A stretch of DNA of 27,530 bases from positions 1 to 27,530 of the forward strand of contig DATBFX010000633.1 of assembly GCA_036558305.1 (NCBI GenBank). The letters are read 5' to 3'. The position numbers and the translations under genes were made by a program. The DNA comes from DATBFX01 sp036558305 (lineage in GTDB: Bacteria; Chloroflexota; Chloroflexia; Thermomicrobiales; UBA6265). Shown in pieces: positions 14,581-21,325 of the stretch (its first letter is position 1; each line of letters starts with the position of its first letter). Under the pieces are notes generated by a model. The model worked only from the letters and a program-made list of their open reading frames with translations. It did no database searches and was not told where the DNA came from.

Positions 14581-14873
14581 CTGAGGACGACCCGAGGCGC
14601 TACCAAGTGATTTGCGTTTCCGGTTACCTGTCGAGCGCCAAGCGGGGCGGCGCGGACCCGCCGGGCCTGTCGGCGCATGTTGTCGATACCGATTACGGGA
14701 AGGTCGTCGCCAGCTATCGAACGGAGACGACCCTTTCACGCGGTCCGTACTTCTGGCCGCGCGAGCGTCGCGCGAAGTTCGCCCGGCAACGCGTCGTCGA
14801 GCAGGCGACGGAATGCGCCGCGACGCTGAACGCCCGCGACGAGGCCGAGGTCGCGGCATGGCTGGCCAGCTAG
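14577..14873 (+). CDS. Hypothetical protein
   Basis: The GTG at 14577 overlaps the previous stop and has GGGAGG about 9 bases upstream. The 98-residue product contains YQVICVSGYLSSAKRG, VVDTDYGKVVASYRTET and a helical end (FARQRVVEQATECAATLNAR). I do not recognise a family. It lies in the early operon directly before the recombination genes, and the TAG stop overlaps the next GTG. Confidence 0.65.
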   Translation: MTEDDPRRYQVICVSGYLSSAKRGGADPPGLSAHVVDTDYGKVVASYRTETTLSRGPYFWPRERRAKFARQRVVEQATECAATLNARDEAEVAAWLAS

Positions 14874-14992
14874 TGACGACCGACGACCTTATTCGGCGGT
14901 TCGACGACCTCGTTACGGCGGTCGAGCAAATCGCGAGGGCGCTGCAGGAAATCGCGAGGGTCGCGACGTCGCGTTGGGGGTCCTGGGGATGA
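14873..14992 (+). CDS. Small helical protein (39 residues)
   Basis: The GTG at 14873 overlaps the preceding stop (TAGTG), and the product ends overlapping the exonuclease start (ATGA). It is almost entirely a heptad-like helix (LIRRFDDLVTAVEQIARALQ), so it may form a short coiled coil. Phage recombination operons often hold such small partners, but the function is unknown. The coupled junctions on both sides are the main evidence. Confidence 0.55.
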   Translation: MTTDDLIRRFDDLVTAVEQIARALQEIARVATSRWGSWG

Positions 14993-15753
14993 GCGCTACT
15001 CGTCGGCTGGAACGCGGTCGCGGTCACTCATACGAACTCGACGGTCGCCCCGTCGACGGGGTTACGTCGATCCTGTCGAACGGGGTTCCGAAACCGGCGC
15101 TTATCAATTGGGCGGCGAATGAAACCGCCGCCTACGCGGTCAACCATTGGGACGAACTCGGGCAGCGGGAGGTCGCCGAACGACTGCGGACACTCGAACG
15201 CGCGAGGTTCATCGGGCGCGATTCGGCGGCGGTCAGGGGAACCGAAATTCATCGGTTGGCGCATCGGCTAGCTGCCGGCGAACTGGTCGACGTTCCCGAC
15301 CCGCTGATCGGGCACGTAGACGCCTACCTTACGTTCGTCGAGGAATGGCAACCCGAGGAAATCGTCGTCGAGGCGGTCGTCGGGAATCGGGCCTGGAACT
15401 ACATGGGAACCCTCGACCTGCTCGCGCGTCTGGGCGACGGTCGGTTGTGGCTGCTCGACTGGAAAACGGGAACGTCTGGCGTCTGGCCCGAGGCGGCGCT
15501 GCAGCTAGCGGCGTACCGCTACGCGGAATTTTTCCTCGACGTCGACGGACGGGAGCAGCCGCTACCCGAGGTCGAGGAGGCGGGCTGCGTCTGGCTGCGA
15601 GCGGACGGGTACGACGTTGTTCCGGTCGATACGTCGCCGGAAACGTTCCGAACGTTCCTGTACGCCGCCCAGGTCGCGCGGTTCGTCAAGTCGCCGCGGA
15701 CCGTGTTCGTCTGGCCCGCTCTATCACCCCCGACGAGGAGGTCGGTTGCATGA
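14989..15753 (+). CDS. RecB/Cas4-like PD-(D/E)XK exonuclease
   Basis: ATG 14989 overlaps the previous stop and gives 254 residues. Motifs of RecB-like nucleases are clear: GTEIHRL with His88, a Glu near 128 (IVVEAVV), Asp143 in GTLDLLA, the D-x-K pair Asp157/Lys159 in LLDWKTG, and LQLAAYRYAEF (Gln172, Tyr176). The order H-E-D-DxK-QxxxY matches phage exonucleases that resect DNA ends for annealing. The next gene encodes a RecT-like annealing protein with an ATGA overlap, so the two form a two-component recombination system comparable to RecE/RecT or Red. Confidence 0.88.
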   Translation: MSATRRLERGRGHSYELDGRPVDGVTSILSNGVPKPALINWAANETAAYAVNHWDELGQREVAERLRTLERARFIGRDSAAVRGTEIHRLAHRLAAGELVDVPDPLIGHVDAYLTFVEEWQPEEIVVEAVVGNRAWNYMGTLDLLARLGDGRLWLLDWKTGTSGVWPEAALQLAAYRYAEFFLDVDGREQPLPEVEEAGCVWLRADGYDVVPVDTSPETFRTFLYAAQVARFVKSPRTVFVWPALSPPTRRSVA

Positions 15754-16700
15754 CGCTTGCGCCATACGAACCGCCGCCACGACGCGACTGGGTCGCGCTT
15801 ATGCAACCCGCCGTCGAACTGGCCAAGGCGGTTGCGAATACGGAGTTCGTTCCCAAGTCGCTGCGGGGGAACCCGGCTGCGATTACCGCGGCAATCCTGT
15901 ACGGCGACGAGGTCGGGCTGGCACCGATGCAGGCGCTCGCGAAAATCGCGGTTATCGAGGGTCGCCCGACGCTGGCTGCCGAGGCTATGCGGGCGCTGAT
16001 CCTCGCGGCGGGTCACGACCTCTGGATCGAGGACGCGACCGCGACCCGGGTAACGCTCGCGGGGAAGCGGCGCGACTCTGACCAGACGAGTCGGGTCACC
16101 TGGACGATGGACGACGCGCGTCGAGCGAAACTCGCGGGTCGCCCGGCGTGGAACCTGTATCCGCGTCAAATGCTGCTCGCGCGGGCGACCGCTGAACTGG
16201 CGCGAGGGGTGTTCGCCGACGCGATCGGGGGGCTATCGGCGACGGAGGAACTAGAGGACGTCGACCAAGCGCCGGGCGCTGAGGACCGCCCAGCCGAGTT
16301 GTCGACCAAGCGGCGACGTCGAGCTGCGGTCGCGACCGTGACCGCTCCCGTCGAACCCGCTATCACGCCCGAGGCGGGGGTCCCAACGCCCCCGCTCCCG
16401 GGCGAACCCGCTCCCGACGAGTCGGAACGCGCCCCTAGCGCCCCTGACGCGCCGGAAGGGGAACCGGAAGGTAACCAGGCGTCCGAGGTACCCGAGGGCG
16501 TTACGGACCGAATGAGCGACGCCCAGCGGCGAAAGCTAATGGCGCTTTACGGGGAGGTCGATATCAAGACGCCGGAAGGTCGTCATGCGTTCGCAACCTT
16601 CGCGCTGCAGCGTCAGGTCGAGTCGTCGGCCGACCTCACTTCGGACGAGGCCTCGCGGCTAATCGACCTGCTCGAAAACCGCCTCGGTCGCGGTGACTGA
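15750..16700 (+). CDS. RecT-like single-strand annealing protein
   Basis: ATG 15750 has a strong ribosome site (GAGGAGGT) and overlaps the exonuclease stop. The 316-residue product has the RecT core: MQPAVELAKAVANTEFVPKS, then NPAAITAAILYGDEVGLAPM, QALAKIAVIEGRPTLAAEAM and WNLYPRQMLLARATAELAR. A Pro/Glu-rich linker (about residues 185-245) leads to a small C-terminal helical domain (MSDAQRRKLMALYGEVDI; SRLIDLLENRL) that probably binds a partner. RecT proteins coat and anneal single-stranded DNA. The linker plus terminal domain is a common extension in actinophages. Confidence 0.87.
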   Translation: MTLAPYEPPPRRDWVALMQPAVELAKAVANTEFVPKSLRGNPAAITAAILYGDEVGLAPMQALAKIAVIEGRPTLAAEAMRALILAAGHDLWIEDATATRVTLAGKRRDSDQTSRVTWTMDDARRAKLAGRPAWNLYPRQMLLARATAELARGVFADAIGGLSATEELEDVDQAPGAEDRPAELSTKRRRRAAVATVTAPVEPAITPEAGVPTPPLPGEPAPDESERAPSAPDAPEGEPEGNQASEVPEGVTDRMSDAQRRKLMALYGEVDIKTPEGRHAFATFALQRQVESSADLTSDEASRLIDLLENRLGRGD

Positions 16701-17268
16701 TTCGGGGTTCATCGTCGTTCGGAATTGGGGGCGGTTCCAGCATTACGACCCGGCCAAACGGACGCCGCCATGGGTGAAAAACCACACCGATCTAACCTCG
16801 AACGATGAGTACCGACGGCTCCCAGGAGGTACGCGAGCCGTTCTCCATGGACTCTGGATAGAGTACGCAAAGGCTCACGGAACGCTCACGGCGGACACCC
16901 ATGACCTATCGGGACGCCTCGCCCTCAGAGTCACGAGCGTTCAGCTCGAACGGCTTACCGCTGCGGGTTTCCTCGACATTGTCGCTAGCAAAGCGCTAGC
17001 CCTAGAGCGCTATCAACTCGCTAGCGCCTCGCGTGCGCGTCGAGAGGCAGAGGCAGAGGAAGAAACACCCTTTATCCCTCTACCCCGAAAACCGAGGTCA
17101 CTCGGGACCAACCCGAGGAACATCGCCCGCGTCGAGGCGTGGATACGAAACGGGAGCGCCAATCATTATCCGCGCGACCGGCTGGCGGTCGTCATCGCAG
17201 AGGAGTTCGGCATACGCGATCCCGACGTCGTCGAACGACTCGTCGAGCAGGTGAACGGGAGCGCATGA
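16693..17268 (+). CDS. Replication initiator-like winged-helix protein
   Basis: The GTG at 16693 overlaps the RecT stop by 8 bases; the product is 191 residues. The N-terminal domain (FIVVRNWGRFQHYDPAKR, WVKNHTDL, YRRLPGGTRAVLHGLWIEY, then LERLTAAGFLDIV) is the winged-helix domain seen at the N terminus of phage replisome organisers. A charged linker (about 110-135) and a small helical C-terminal domain (NIARVEAWIRNG; ERLVEQV) follow. Codon use is looser than the neighbours (ATA, CTA, AGA and TCC appear), suggesting different ancestry. A cluster of CGCTAGC repeats inside the gene may be the replication origin, as in lambda O. Confidence 0.68.
   Translation: MTDSGFIVVRNWGRFQHYDPAKRTPPWVKNHTDLTSNDEYRRLPGGTRAVLHGLWIEYAKAHGTLTADTHDLSGRLALRVTSVQLERLTAAGFLDIVASKALALERYQLASASRARREAEAEEETPFIPLPRKPRSLGTNPRNIARVEAWIRNGSANHYPRDRLAVVIAEEFGIRDPDVVERLVEQVNGSA
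16983..17025. other. Candidate origin: CGCTAGC repeat cluster inside the initiator gene
   Basis: CGCTAGC occurs at 16983-16989, 16994-17000 and 17019-17025, with palindromic AGCGCT copies at 16992 and 17006 between them. A purine-rich and then AT-richer segment follows (17041-17075). Two weak DnaA-box-like sequences (TTATCCCTC at 17072, TTATCCGCG at 17166) lie downstream. Iterons followed by an easily melted region inside the initiator gene is the arrangement known from lambdoid phages. This is a candidate only. Confidence 0.35.
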
Positions 17269-17612
17269 GCGGCGTCGCCTGGAAGGACCTCGAACGGCGG
17301 ATTTGCCGGGCGCTGGGGGTCGAGCGACGCCCGAGTATCGGGCCGGGCGGGTACGCCCGCGGGTCGGACGACGACGGGCGCTGCCGCTTCGCGGTCGAGG
17401 TCAAGCGAACGACCCGCTATCAACTCCGGCAGTCATGGGTCGCGCAGGCGCGGCGAAACGGGAAGGCGGATCGTCGACCCTGGCTGCTCGTTATCGCTGA
17501 GCATGGCGACCGGGTCGCGTTCGACGGCGGCAAACACCCCGTCGCGGTCCTCGACTTTATGGCGTTCGTCGAACTGCTCGAACGAGCGGGGATGCGAGGC
17601 CCGGCGGAATGA
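17265..17612 (+). CDS. Holliday-junction-resolvase-like nuclease (PD-(D/E)XK)
   Basis: ATG 17265 overlaps the previous stop and gives 115 residues. It starts WKDLERRICRALGVERRPS, has GGYARGSDDDGRCRFAVEVK with the catalytic D...ExK pattern (an Asp followed by EVK), and continues with RQSWVAQARRNGKADRRPWL and AVLDFMAFVELLER. This fits small phage resolvases of the restriction-endonuclease fold (Hjc/VRR-like). It would resolve recombination or replication junctions before packaging. The next gene, a methyltransferase, overlaps by ATGA. Confidence 0.75.
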   Translation: MSGVAWKDLERRICRALGVERRPSIGPGGYARGSDDDGRCRFAVEVKRTTRYQLRQSWVAQARRNGKADRRPWLLVIAEHGDRVAFDGGKHPVAVLDFMAFVELLERAGMRGPAE

Positions 17613-18712
17613 TCGGGGTTCGGCTGATCGTCGCCGACGTCCTCGACGGGTTGGCCGAACTCGCCGACGAGTCGGTTCATTGCGTCGTGACGTCGCCGCC
17701 GTACTGGGGTCTACGTGACTACGGGACGGGGTCATGGGCGGGCGGCGAGGATGGCTGCGACCATTCGGTTCCCTACGGGTCGACGACCTCGACGCTGGAA
17801 GGGGGCAAGGCGACGCAGGAATCGTCACGGTTCTATCGGGATCGCTGCGGGCGCTGCGGCGCTCGTCGCGTCGACCGACAGTTCGGGATGGAAGCGACCC
17901 CCGAGGAGTACGTCGACCGACTCGTCGACGTCTTTCGAGCGGTTCGCCGGGTGCTACGCCGCGACGGAACCGTTTGGTTGAACCTCGGGGATTGCTACGC
18001 GACGGGGTCGAGCGGCCAGCGGGTCGTCGGGATGAACGAGCGGCTAGGTCGTCCGGTCGGCGCTGCGAAACAGGGGCGCGGCGATCGTCGCCGCCCAGCG
18101 GTCGCGGGGATGAAGCCGAAAGACGTCGTCGGTATCCCCTGGCGAGTCGCGTTCGCCCTGCAGGACGACGGTTGGTTCCTGCGAGCTGAAATCGTCTGGT
18201 CGAAACCCAACGCCATGCCGGAGTCGGTGAGGGACCGGCCGACCAAGTCTCACGAACAGGTGTTTTTGCTCGCCCGCTCGCGGCGCTATTTCTACGACCC
18301 CGACGCGGTCAGGGAACCGTTCAGCGACAGGTCGACGCCGCGACCGTGGAACGGGAACCTAACGCCCTATGGCGAGGAGGTCGGGAAAGCGGCGGGGCTG
18401 GGTGGCGGGTCCCGTGGCGACCCCGACCTCGGAAGGAACATGCGGTCGGTTTGGTCGGTCCCGACCCAGCCATATCCCGAGGCGCATTTCGCGCCGTTCC
18501 CCGAGGAGCTACCCCGCCGTTGCATCCTCGCCGGGTGCCCCCCAGGTGGGACGGTCCTCGACCCGTTCCTCGGTTCGGGGACGACCGCGAAGGTTGCCCG
18601 CGACCTCGGGCGCGACGCTATCGGGATCGAGCTAAACCCGGGTTACGCTCGACTAGCCGAGGAGCGCAACGGGCAACTAACGATCTATGAAGGGATGGCG
18701 CTATCGTCGTGA
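17609..18712 (+). CDS. Site-specific DNA methyltransferase (beta class, N4-C or N6-A)
   Basis: The 367-residue protein has motif IV TSPPYW at residues 28-33 and the AdoMet motif DPFLGSGTT (FLGSGTT at 320-326) near the C terminus. This motif order is that of beta-class amino-methyltransferases. TSPPYW is frequent in N4-cytosine enzymes but also occurs in N6-adenine ones. Cys50-x-His52 and Cys80-x2-Cys83 form a likely zinc site in an insertion after motif IV. No paired restriction enzyme is next to it, so it is an orphan enzyme that may protect phage DNA from host restriction. It belongs to the early operon. Confidence 0.9.
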   Translation: MIGVRLIVADVLDGLAELADESVHCVVTSPPYWGLRDYGTGSWAGGEDGCDHSVPYGSTTSTLEGGKATQESSRFYRDRCGRCGARRVDRQFGMEATPEEYVDRLVDVFRAVRRVLRRDGTVWLNLGDCYATGSSGQRVVGMNERLGRPVGAAKQGRGDRRRPAVAGMKPKDVVGIPWRVAFALQDDGWFLRAEIVWSKPNAMPESVRDRPTKSHEQVFLLARSRRYFYDPDAVREPFSDRSTPRPWNGNLTPYGEEVGKAAGLGGGSRGDPDLGRNMRSVWSVPTQPYPEAHFAPFPEELPRRCILAGCPPGGTVLDPFLGSGTTAKVARDLGRDAIGIELNPGYARLAEERNGQLTIYEGMALSS

Positions 18713-18728
18713 ACGAAAGGGGGTTCGC

Positions 18729-18815
18729 ATGTTCGAGACTGAAACGCCCCAGCCGCCAGACTCACCCGACGAGCCGAAACCGTCTGACGACGAGGAGGGC
18801 GAGGGCGAGGAGTAG
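18729..18815 (+). CDS. Small acidic protein (28 residues)
   Basis: ATG 18729 is preceded by AAAGGGGG at a 6-base gap. The product is very acidic and proline-rich (MFETETPQPPDSPDEP, then KPSDDEEGEGEE). A GTG frame at 18709 overlapping the methyltransferase stop encodes an Arg-rich product, but it looks like a shadow. Small acidic phage proteins can mimic DNA or inhibit host enzymes; here that is only a possibility. Confidence 0.5.
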   Translation: MFETETPQPPDSPDEPKPSDDEEGEGEE

Positions 18816-18827
18816 GGGCGAACAGGT

Positions 18828-18888
18828 CGCTTGGCGGTTGGGCGGGATGAATGGCCGCATTCTCCCTCGCTCCCCCAGCCGCCAAGCG
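18828..18888 (+). ncRNA. Long structured RNA element or strong hairpin
   Basis: A 15-bp stem pairs 18828-18842 (CGCTTGGCGGTTGGG) with 18874-18888 (CCCAGCCGCCAAGCG), with one G-U pair. The interior forms a second stem: GGGA (18844-18847) with TCCC (18863-18866) and GAATG with CATTC around a GCCG tetraloop. The element fills the gap between two small genes. No U-tract follows, so it could be a terminator, an mRNA processing or stability element, or a small RNA. Sequence symmetry is certain; its role is inferred. Confidence 0.5.
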
Positions 18889-18901
18889 GTGAACGTCTGA
18901 A

Positions 18902-19060
18902 ATGTCGGGCGACCTCGTCGCGACAAGCGGCACTCTGGCCGCTGCTATCGCTGCGCTCGCCGTGGCGCTCGTCCGAACCCGGGACAAGGTCACTCGGCTA
19001 GAGGAATGGGTTCGCTTGCACGAACAACGACAGAGGGAACGGGACGATGGCGAGGCGTAG
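18902..19060 (+). CDS. Small membrane protein with cytoplasmic coiled coil (holin-like candidate)
   Basis: ATG 18902 gives 52 residues. It has a short N terminus (MSGDLVATSG), a transmembrane helix (TLAAAIAALAVALV, residues about 11-24) and a charged helical tail (KVTRLEEWVRLHEQRQRERD). This layout resembles small holin or XhlA-like proteins, but many other small membrane proteins share it. It overlaps the HNH gene start (19047) by 14 bases. Confidence 0.55.
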   Translation: MSGDLVATSGTLAAAIAALAVALVRTRDKVTRLEEWVRLHEQRQRERDDGEA

Positions 19061-19313
19061 GTCGGCGCGGCGTTGGCGTCGGCTGCGCGAGGTCGTTTTC
19101 GCTCGCGACGGTCGGACCTGCGCCCTCTGTGGCGGCTATGCCGACACGGTCGACCATGTTCGACCGCTGGCGCTGGGGGGAACCGACGTTCCCTCAAACC
19201 TGCGCCCTCTCTGCCGCTCCTGTAACTGCAGCCGTGGCGCTCGCCTGGGGTCCCGTCTAGCGGCGACGGGTGACCGGCGGGTATGGCCCGGCGCGATCGA
19301 CCTAGGGGGATGA
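19047..19313 (+). CDS. HNH endonuclease
   Basis: The 88-residue protein has the full HNH zinc motif: Cys25-x2-Cys28 (CALC), Asp36-His37 (VDHVRPLALGG), Asn51 (SNLRPLC) and Cys56-x2-Cys59 (CRSC). An Arg-rich N terminus probably binds DNA. In cos-type siphoviruses a small HNH protein works with the terminase in packaging, normally right next to the terminase; here it is about 3.5 kb away in the early operon. A homing or general nicking role is therefore also possible. Confidence 0.88.
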   Translation: MARRRSARRWRRLREVVFARDGRTCALCGGYADTVDHVRPLALGGTDVPSNLRPLCRSCNCSRGARLGSRLAATGDRRVWPGAIDLGG

Positions 19314-19315
19314 GG

Positions 19316-19579
19316 ATGGCCAAAGCGAGGAAGCGACCGCAACCGAGGCCGGGGAAAAAGTCGACTGCCAAGGGGGTGAAGCGCCTCCCCGCGTCGCAGT
19401 TCGCCTACCCGAAAACACGGGAATATCCGATCAATACGGCAAAGCGGTTCCGGGCGGCGCTGAGCTACGCGGGGCGCAAGACGACGAGCGGGTCGCGGGC
19501 GACGATCGTTCGCCGCGGGCTGCGCTCCTCGAACTCCTCGGTCCGGGCTGCAGCCAAGCGAGCGGCTAAGCGGAAATGA
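19316..19579 (+). CDS. Small basic protein with SAF-type motif
   Basis: I choose ATG 19316 because AGGGGG lies 6 bases upstream; ATG 19310, which overlaps the HNH stop (ATGA), would add two residues. The 87-residue protein is very basic (AKARKRPQPRPGKKS) and contains LPASQFAYPKTREYPINTAK, which resembles the 'SxFAxPxxRxYPI' motif of small actinophage proteins, then a helical Arg/Ala-rich end. Its function is unknown. The basic charge suggests nucleic-acid binding. Confidence 0.62.
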   Translation: MAKARKRPQPRPGKKSTAKGVKRLPASQFAYPKTREYPINTAKRFRAALSYAGRKTTSGSRATIVRRGLRSSNSSVRAAAKRAAKRK

Positions 19580-19585
19580 CTTCCG
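19569..19585 (+). promoter_or_regulatory. Repeated motif AGCGGAAAYGAYTWCC, copy 2
   Basis: AGCGGAAATGACTTCCG overlaps the end of the preceding gene and lies about 40 bases before the GTG start of the XRE-like gene. It is followed by the inverted repeat GGTTGC...GCAACC (19585-19613). Together these look like an operator/promoter for the regulator gene, perhaps autoregulatory. TTGCGG at 19587 could serve as a -35 box; the -10 is poor. Confidence 0.5.
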
Positions 19586-19622
19586 GTTGCGGAAACGACT
19601 GCCGACTGGCAACCTACGGCCT

Positions 19623-19970
19623 GTGACGACTCGCCGCAGCGTCGTCGACCTAACCTATTACGACCGCGTCTATGGAGGCGAGTCGTTTGGCCAGCGCTTG
19701 CGCCGGTTGCGGGAGGCCCGCAGGTTGAGTCAACGCGACGTCGCTAGCCAGTGTGAGGGGGTGTCGTACGCTCACGTTTCACGGCTAGAGGCCGATCATC
19801 GGATGGCGTCGGTTCGAGTCATTCGAGAACTGGCGGCAGCGCTCGACGTTACCGCGGCGTACCTCGAATACGGGTACGAACGCGACGACGAGCTGCGGCG
19901 ACTGCAGAACAGAGTCGAGGAGTTGCTGGCGCAACTCGAATCCGCAACGAACGGGAGCAACCATGCCTGA
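19623..19970 (+). CDS. XRE-family regulator with coiled-coil tail
   Basis: From GTG 19623 the 115-residue protein has a Cro/CI-type HTH: SFGQRLRRLREARRLSQRDV, SYAHVSRLEADHRMASVRVI and RELAAALDVTAAYLEYG. A C-terminal heptad helix (DDELRRLQNRVEELLAQLES) probably drives dimerisation. No ribosome site is visible before the start, which is unusual in this genome and suggests a leaderless or weakly translated message. A copy of the AGCGGAAA motif lies just upstream, so this protein is a good candidate for its ligand. It could be a lysogeny/late switch regulator. Confidence 0.75.
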   Translation: MTTRRSVVDLTYYDRVYGGESFGQRLRRLREARRLSQRDVASQCEGVSYAHVSRLEADHRMASVRVIRELAAALDVTAAYLEYGYERDDELRRLQNRVEELLAQLESATNGSNHA

Positions 19971-20430
19971 ACTCGAAAAGGTCGACTATGAAGCGGCGCT
20001 CGACGTCTTTCGACGAGCGCTCGCAGCGGCCGAGTCGACCGTGACGGAAAAGGAACAGGAACTAGCAGCGGCCCGCGAGGATCGAAACCGGCTGGCGAAA
20101 ATCATCCGGGCAGCCGACCCCGCCGAACCCGGCCCGGGCCGCTCGAACGGCGGTAAGCCGAGGTGGAGCAAGGACAGTCATCGGAACGTGAGCGGAAAGG
20201 TCGCGGTTTCCGACGAGAAGGTCGACGAGGTCGAGCGGTTCCTACGCCGCCACTATGGGAGCGAGGAGTTCTATGGCGCTGGGATCATGCGCGACGAGGC
20301 GTTCGCCCGGCGAATGTCAGAGTTCACACTCAATAAGGCGATTCTCGTCCTGAACGAGCGGGGCGTTATCAGACTCGACAGGGTCGACCCGTCGAACCGC
20401 CGCCATATCTACAAGCTAACGGAGGTCTAG
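19963..20430 (+). CDS. Coiled-coil protein with C-terminal winged helix
   Basis: The 155-residue protein overlaps the XRE stop by 8 bases and has GGGAG before its ATG. Residues 8-50 form a long coiled coil (AALDVFRRALAAAESTVTEK; QELAAAREDRNRLAKIIR). A Gly/Pro linker (about 52-66) leads to a C-terminal domain (DEKVDEVERFLRRHYGSEEF, then LNKAILVLNERGVIRLDRV) with the form of a winged helix. I do not recognise a named family. A small-terminase-like DNA-binding role is possible but unproven. Confidence 0.62.
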   Translation: MPELEKVDYEAALDVFRRALAAAESTVTEKEQELAAAREDRNRLAKIIRAADPAEPGPGRSNGGKPRWSKDSHRNVSGKVAVSDEKVDEVERFLRRHYGSEEFYGAGIMRDEAFARRMSEFTLNKAILVLNERGVIRLDRVDPSNRRHIYKLTEV

Positions 20431-20433
20431 CCC

Positions 20434-20865
20434 ATGGCCAGCCGAAACGGAACCCGACGTCATGCGAGCATGTATGACTTCCGCGACCTCGACATAATGC
20501 TGAAAGTCGAGGCCGAGGCCGATGACGACGGCTGGGTCGACACCGAACACCTAGCCCGGGCGCTGGGGTTCGGCGACGACAAGGTTCCGATCGCGCAGCG
20601 GTTGTCATGGATGAAGCGCCTCGGGATGATCGAGCAGCGCCCGAACCAACCCGCCCATAGGCAGAAATCCTGGGGGCTGAGCGATAGCGGGCTGCGGATC
20701 GTCCGGGCCAAGGTCAAGGCGTCGCAGTTCCGAACCCTGGAAGCGCTCCCCGATGCCGCGATGATCGAGGTTATGGCGAACGTGACCGCTCGCTATCACT
20801 TTGCCTCGCCCGTGACCGCCGCCATGCTGCGACGCGAGTTCGCATTCGGAACCCAGCGACGATGA
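20434..20865 (+). CDS. Winged-helix protein
   Basis: The 143-residue protein begins 4 bases after the preceding stop. The central part (GWVDTEHLARALGFGDDKVP, then IAQRLSWMKRLGMIEQRP and SWGLSDSGLRIVRAKV) is a winged-helix domain of the kind that reads as 'L....L....I.QRL..M...G.....' followed by a wing. The C-terminal part (LEALPDAAMIEVMANVTARY) adds another helix pair. It may regulate transcription or recognise DNA ends. The next gene starts within its stop codon (ATGA). Confidence 0.66.
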   Translation: MASRNGTRRHASMYDFRDLDIMLKVEAEADDDGWVDTEHLARALGFGDDKVPIAQRLSWMKRLGMIEQRPNQPAHRQKSWGLSDSGLRIVRAKVKASQFRTLEALPDAAMIEVMANVTARYHFASPVTAAMLRREFAFGTQRR

Positions 20866-21153
20866 ACCCGACGCGGCGACAGGTCCCCCGCTCCCAGGTC
20901 GTCCTCGACAGTCTGCTCGCGCGGTCGGGGAACCCGTATTCGCCACCTGCTCGACGACGTAAGCGACGGCGACTCAATCGCGTTCGCCATCCTGACGGTT
21001 CACGAATACGGGCGGTTCGTCGTCGTTGTCTCACGAGTTGAAAACGAACCGCTACGGGATGAGTTCCACCCGTCCGACGTCGACAAAGCGGCCTGGGATG
21101 CGGGCGCTGCGTCGAGCGACCCCGACCTGCGGCGGGAGGTCCATCCCGAGTGA
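20862..21153 (+). pseudogene. Gene split by a +1 frame change (hypothetical)
   Basis: ATG 20862 overlaps the previous stop (ATGA) and reads well for about 25 codons (MNPTRRQVPRSQVVLDSLLA). From about 20938 the +1 frame becomes clearly coding (IRHLLDDVSDGDSIAFAILT, then VHEYGRFVVVVSRVENEP) to TGA 21151-21153, which itself overlaps the next GTG. The original frame turns Arg-rich and stops at 21041. The +1 frame has no usable start after 20866. The two halves therefore look like one gene of about 96 codons with one extra base near 20937. It may be a mutation, a sequence error or programmed +1 shifting. Confidence 0.55.
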
Positions 21154-21242
21154 GGTCGGCGGCAGGGCTGGCGCTCCTCGCGGTCGCGTTGGCCCTGTTC
21201 GTCTGGCTATTCGTCTGGATCATCCCGACCGGGCCGCACTAG
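21150..21242 (+). CDS. Tiny single-pass membrane peptide (30 residues)
   Basis: GTG 21150 overlaps the upstream stop (GTGA). The product is almost all transmembrane helix (AGLALLAVALALFVWLFVWI, residues 5-24) with a short polar end, PTGPH. The stop overlaps the next start (TAGTG). It could be a holin, pinholin or membrane-active accessory peptide. The tight coupling on both sides and GTC/GCG/CTC codon use support it as real. Confidence 0.55.
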   Translation: MRSAAGLALLAVALALFVWLFVWIIPTGPH

Positions 21243-21319
21243 TGAAGGGCGTCCGAGTCGTCCGGCGGCTGCGGCGTTGGTGGCGCGACCTACGCTGGGC
21301 GATCCATTCGCGCCCCTAG
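21242..21319 (+). CDS. Tiny Arg/Trp-rich peptide (25 residues)
   Basis: GTG 21242 overlaps the preceding TAG. The peptide (MKGVRVVRRLRRWWRDLRWA, then IHSRP) has eight Arg, one Lys and three Trp in 25 residues and could form an amphipathic cationic helix. This composition is that of membrane-active or nucleic-acid-binding peptides. It is the last gene of the early operon. No known family is recognised, and the short length means coding status is not certain. Confidence 0.45.
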   Translation: MKGVRVVRRLRRWWRDLRWAIHSRP

Positions 21320-21325
21320 GGATCG

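Noticed and set aside
18709..18900. 63-residue Arg-rich frame starting GTGA at the methyltransferase stop
   Set aside because: It runs through a strong hairpin and overlaps the acidic 28-residue gene that has a proper ribosome site; the translation looks like a shadow.
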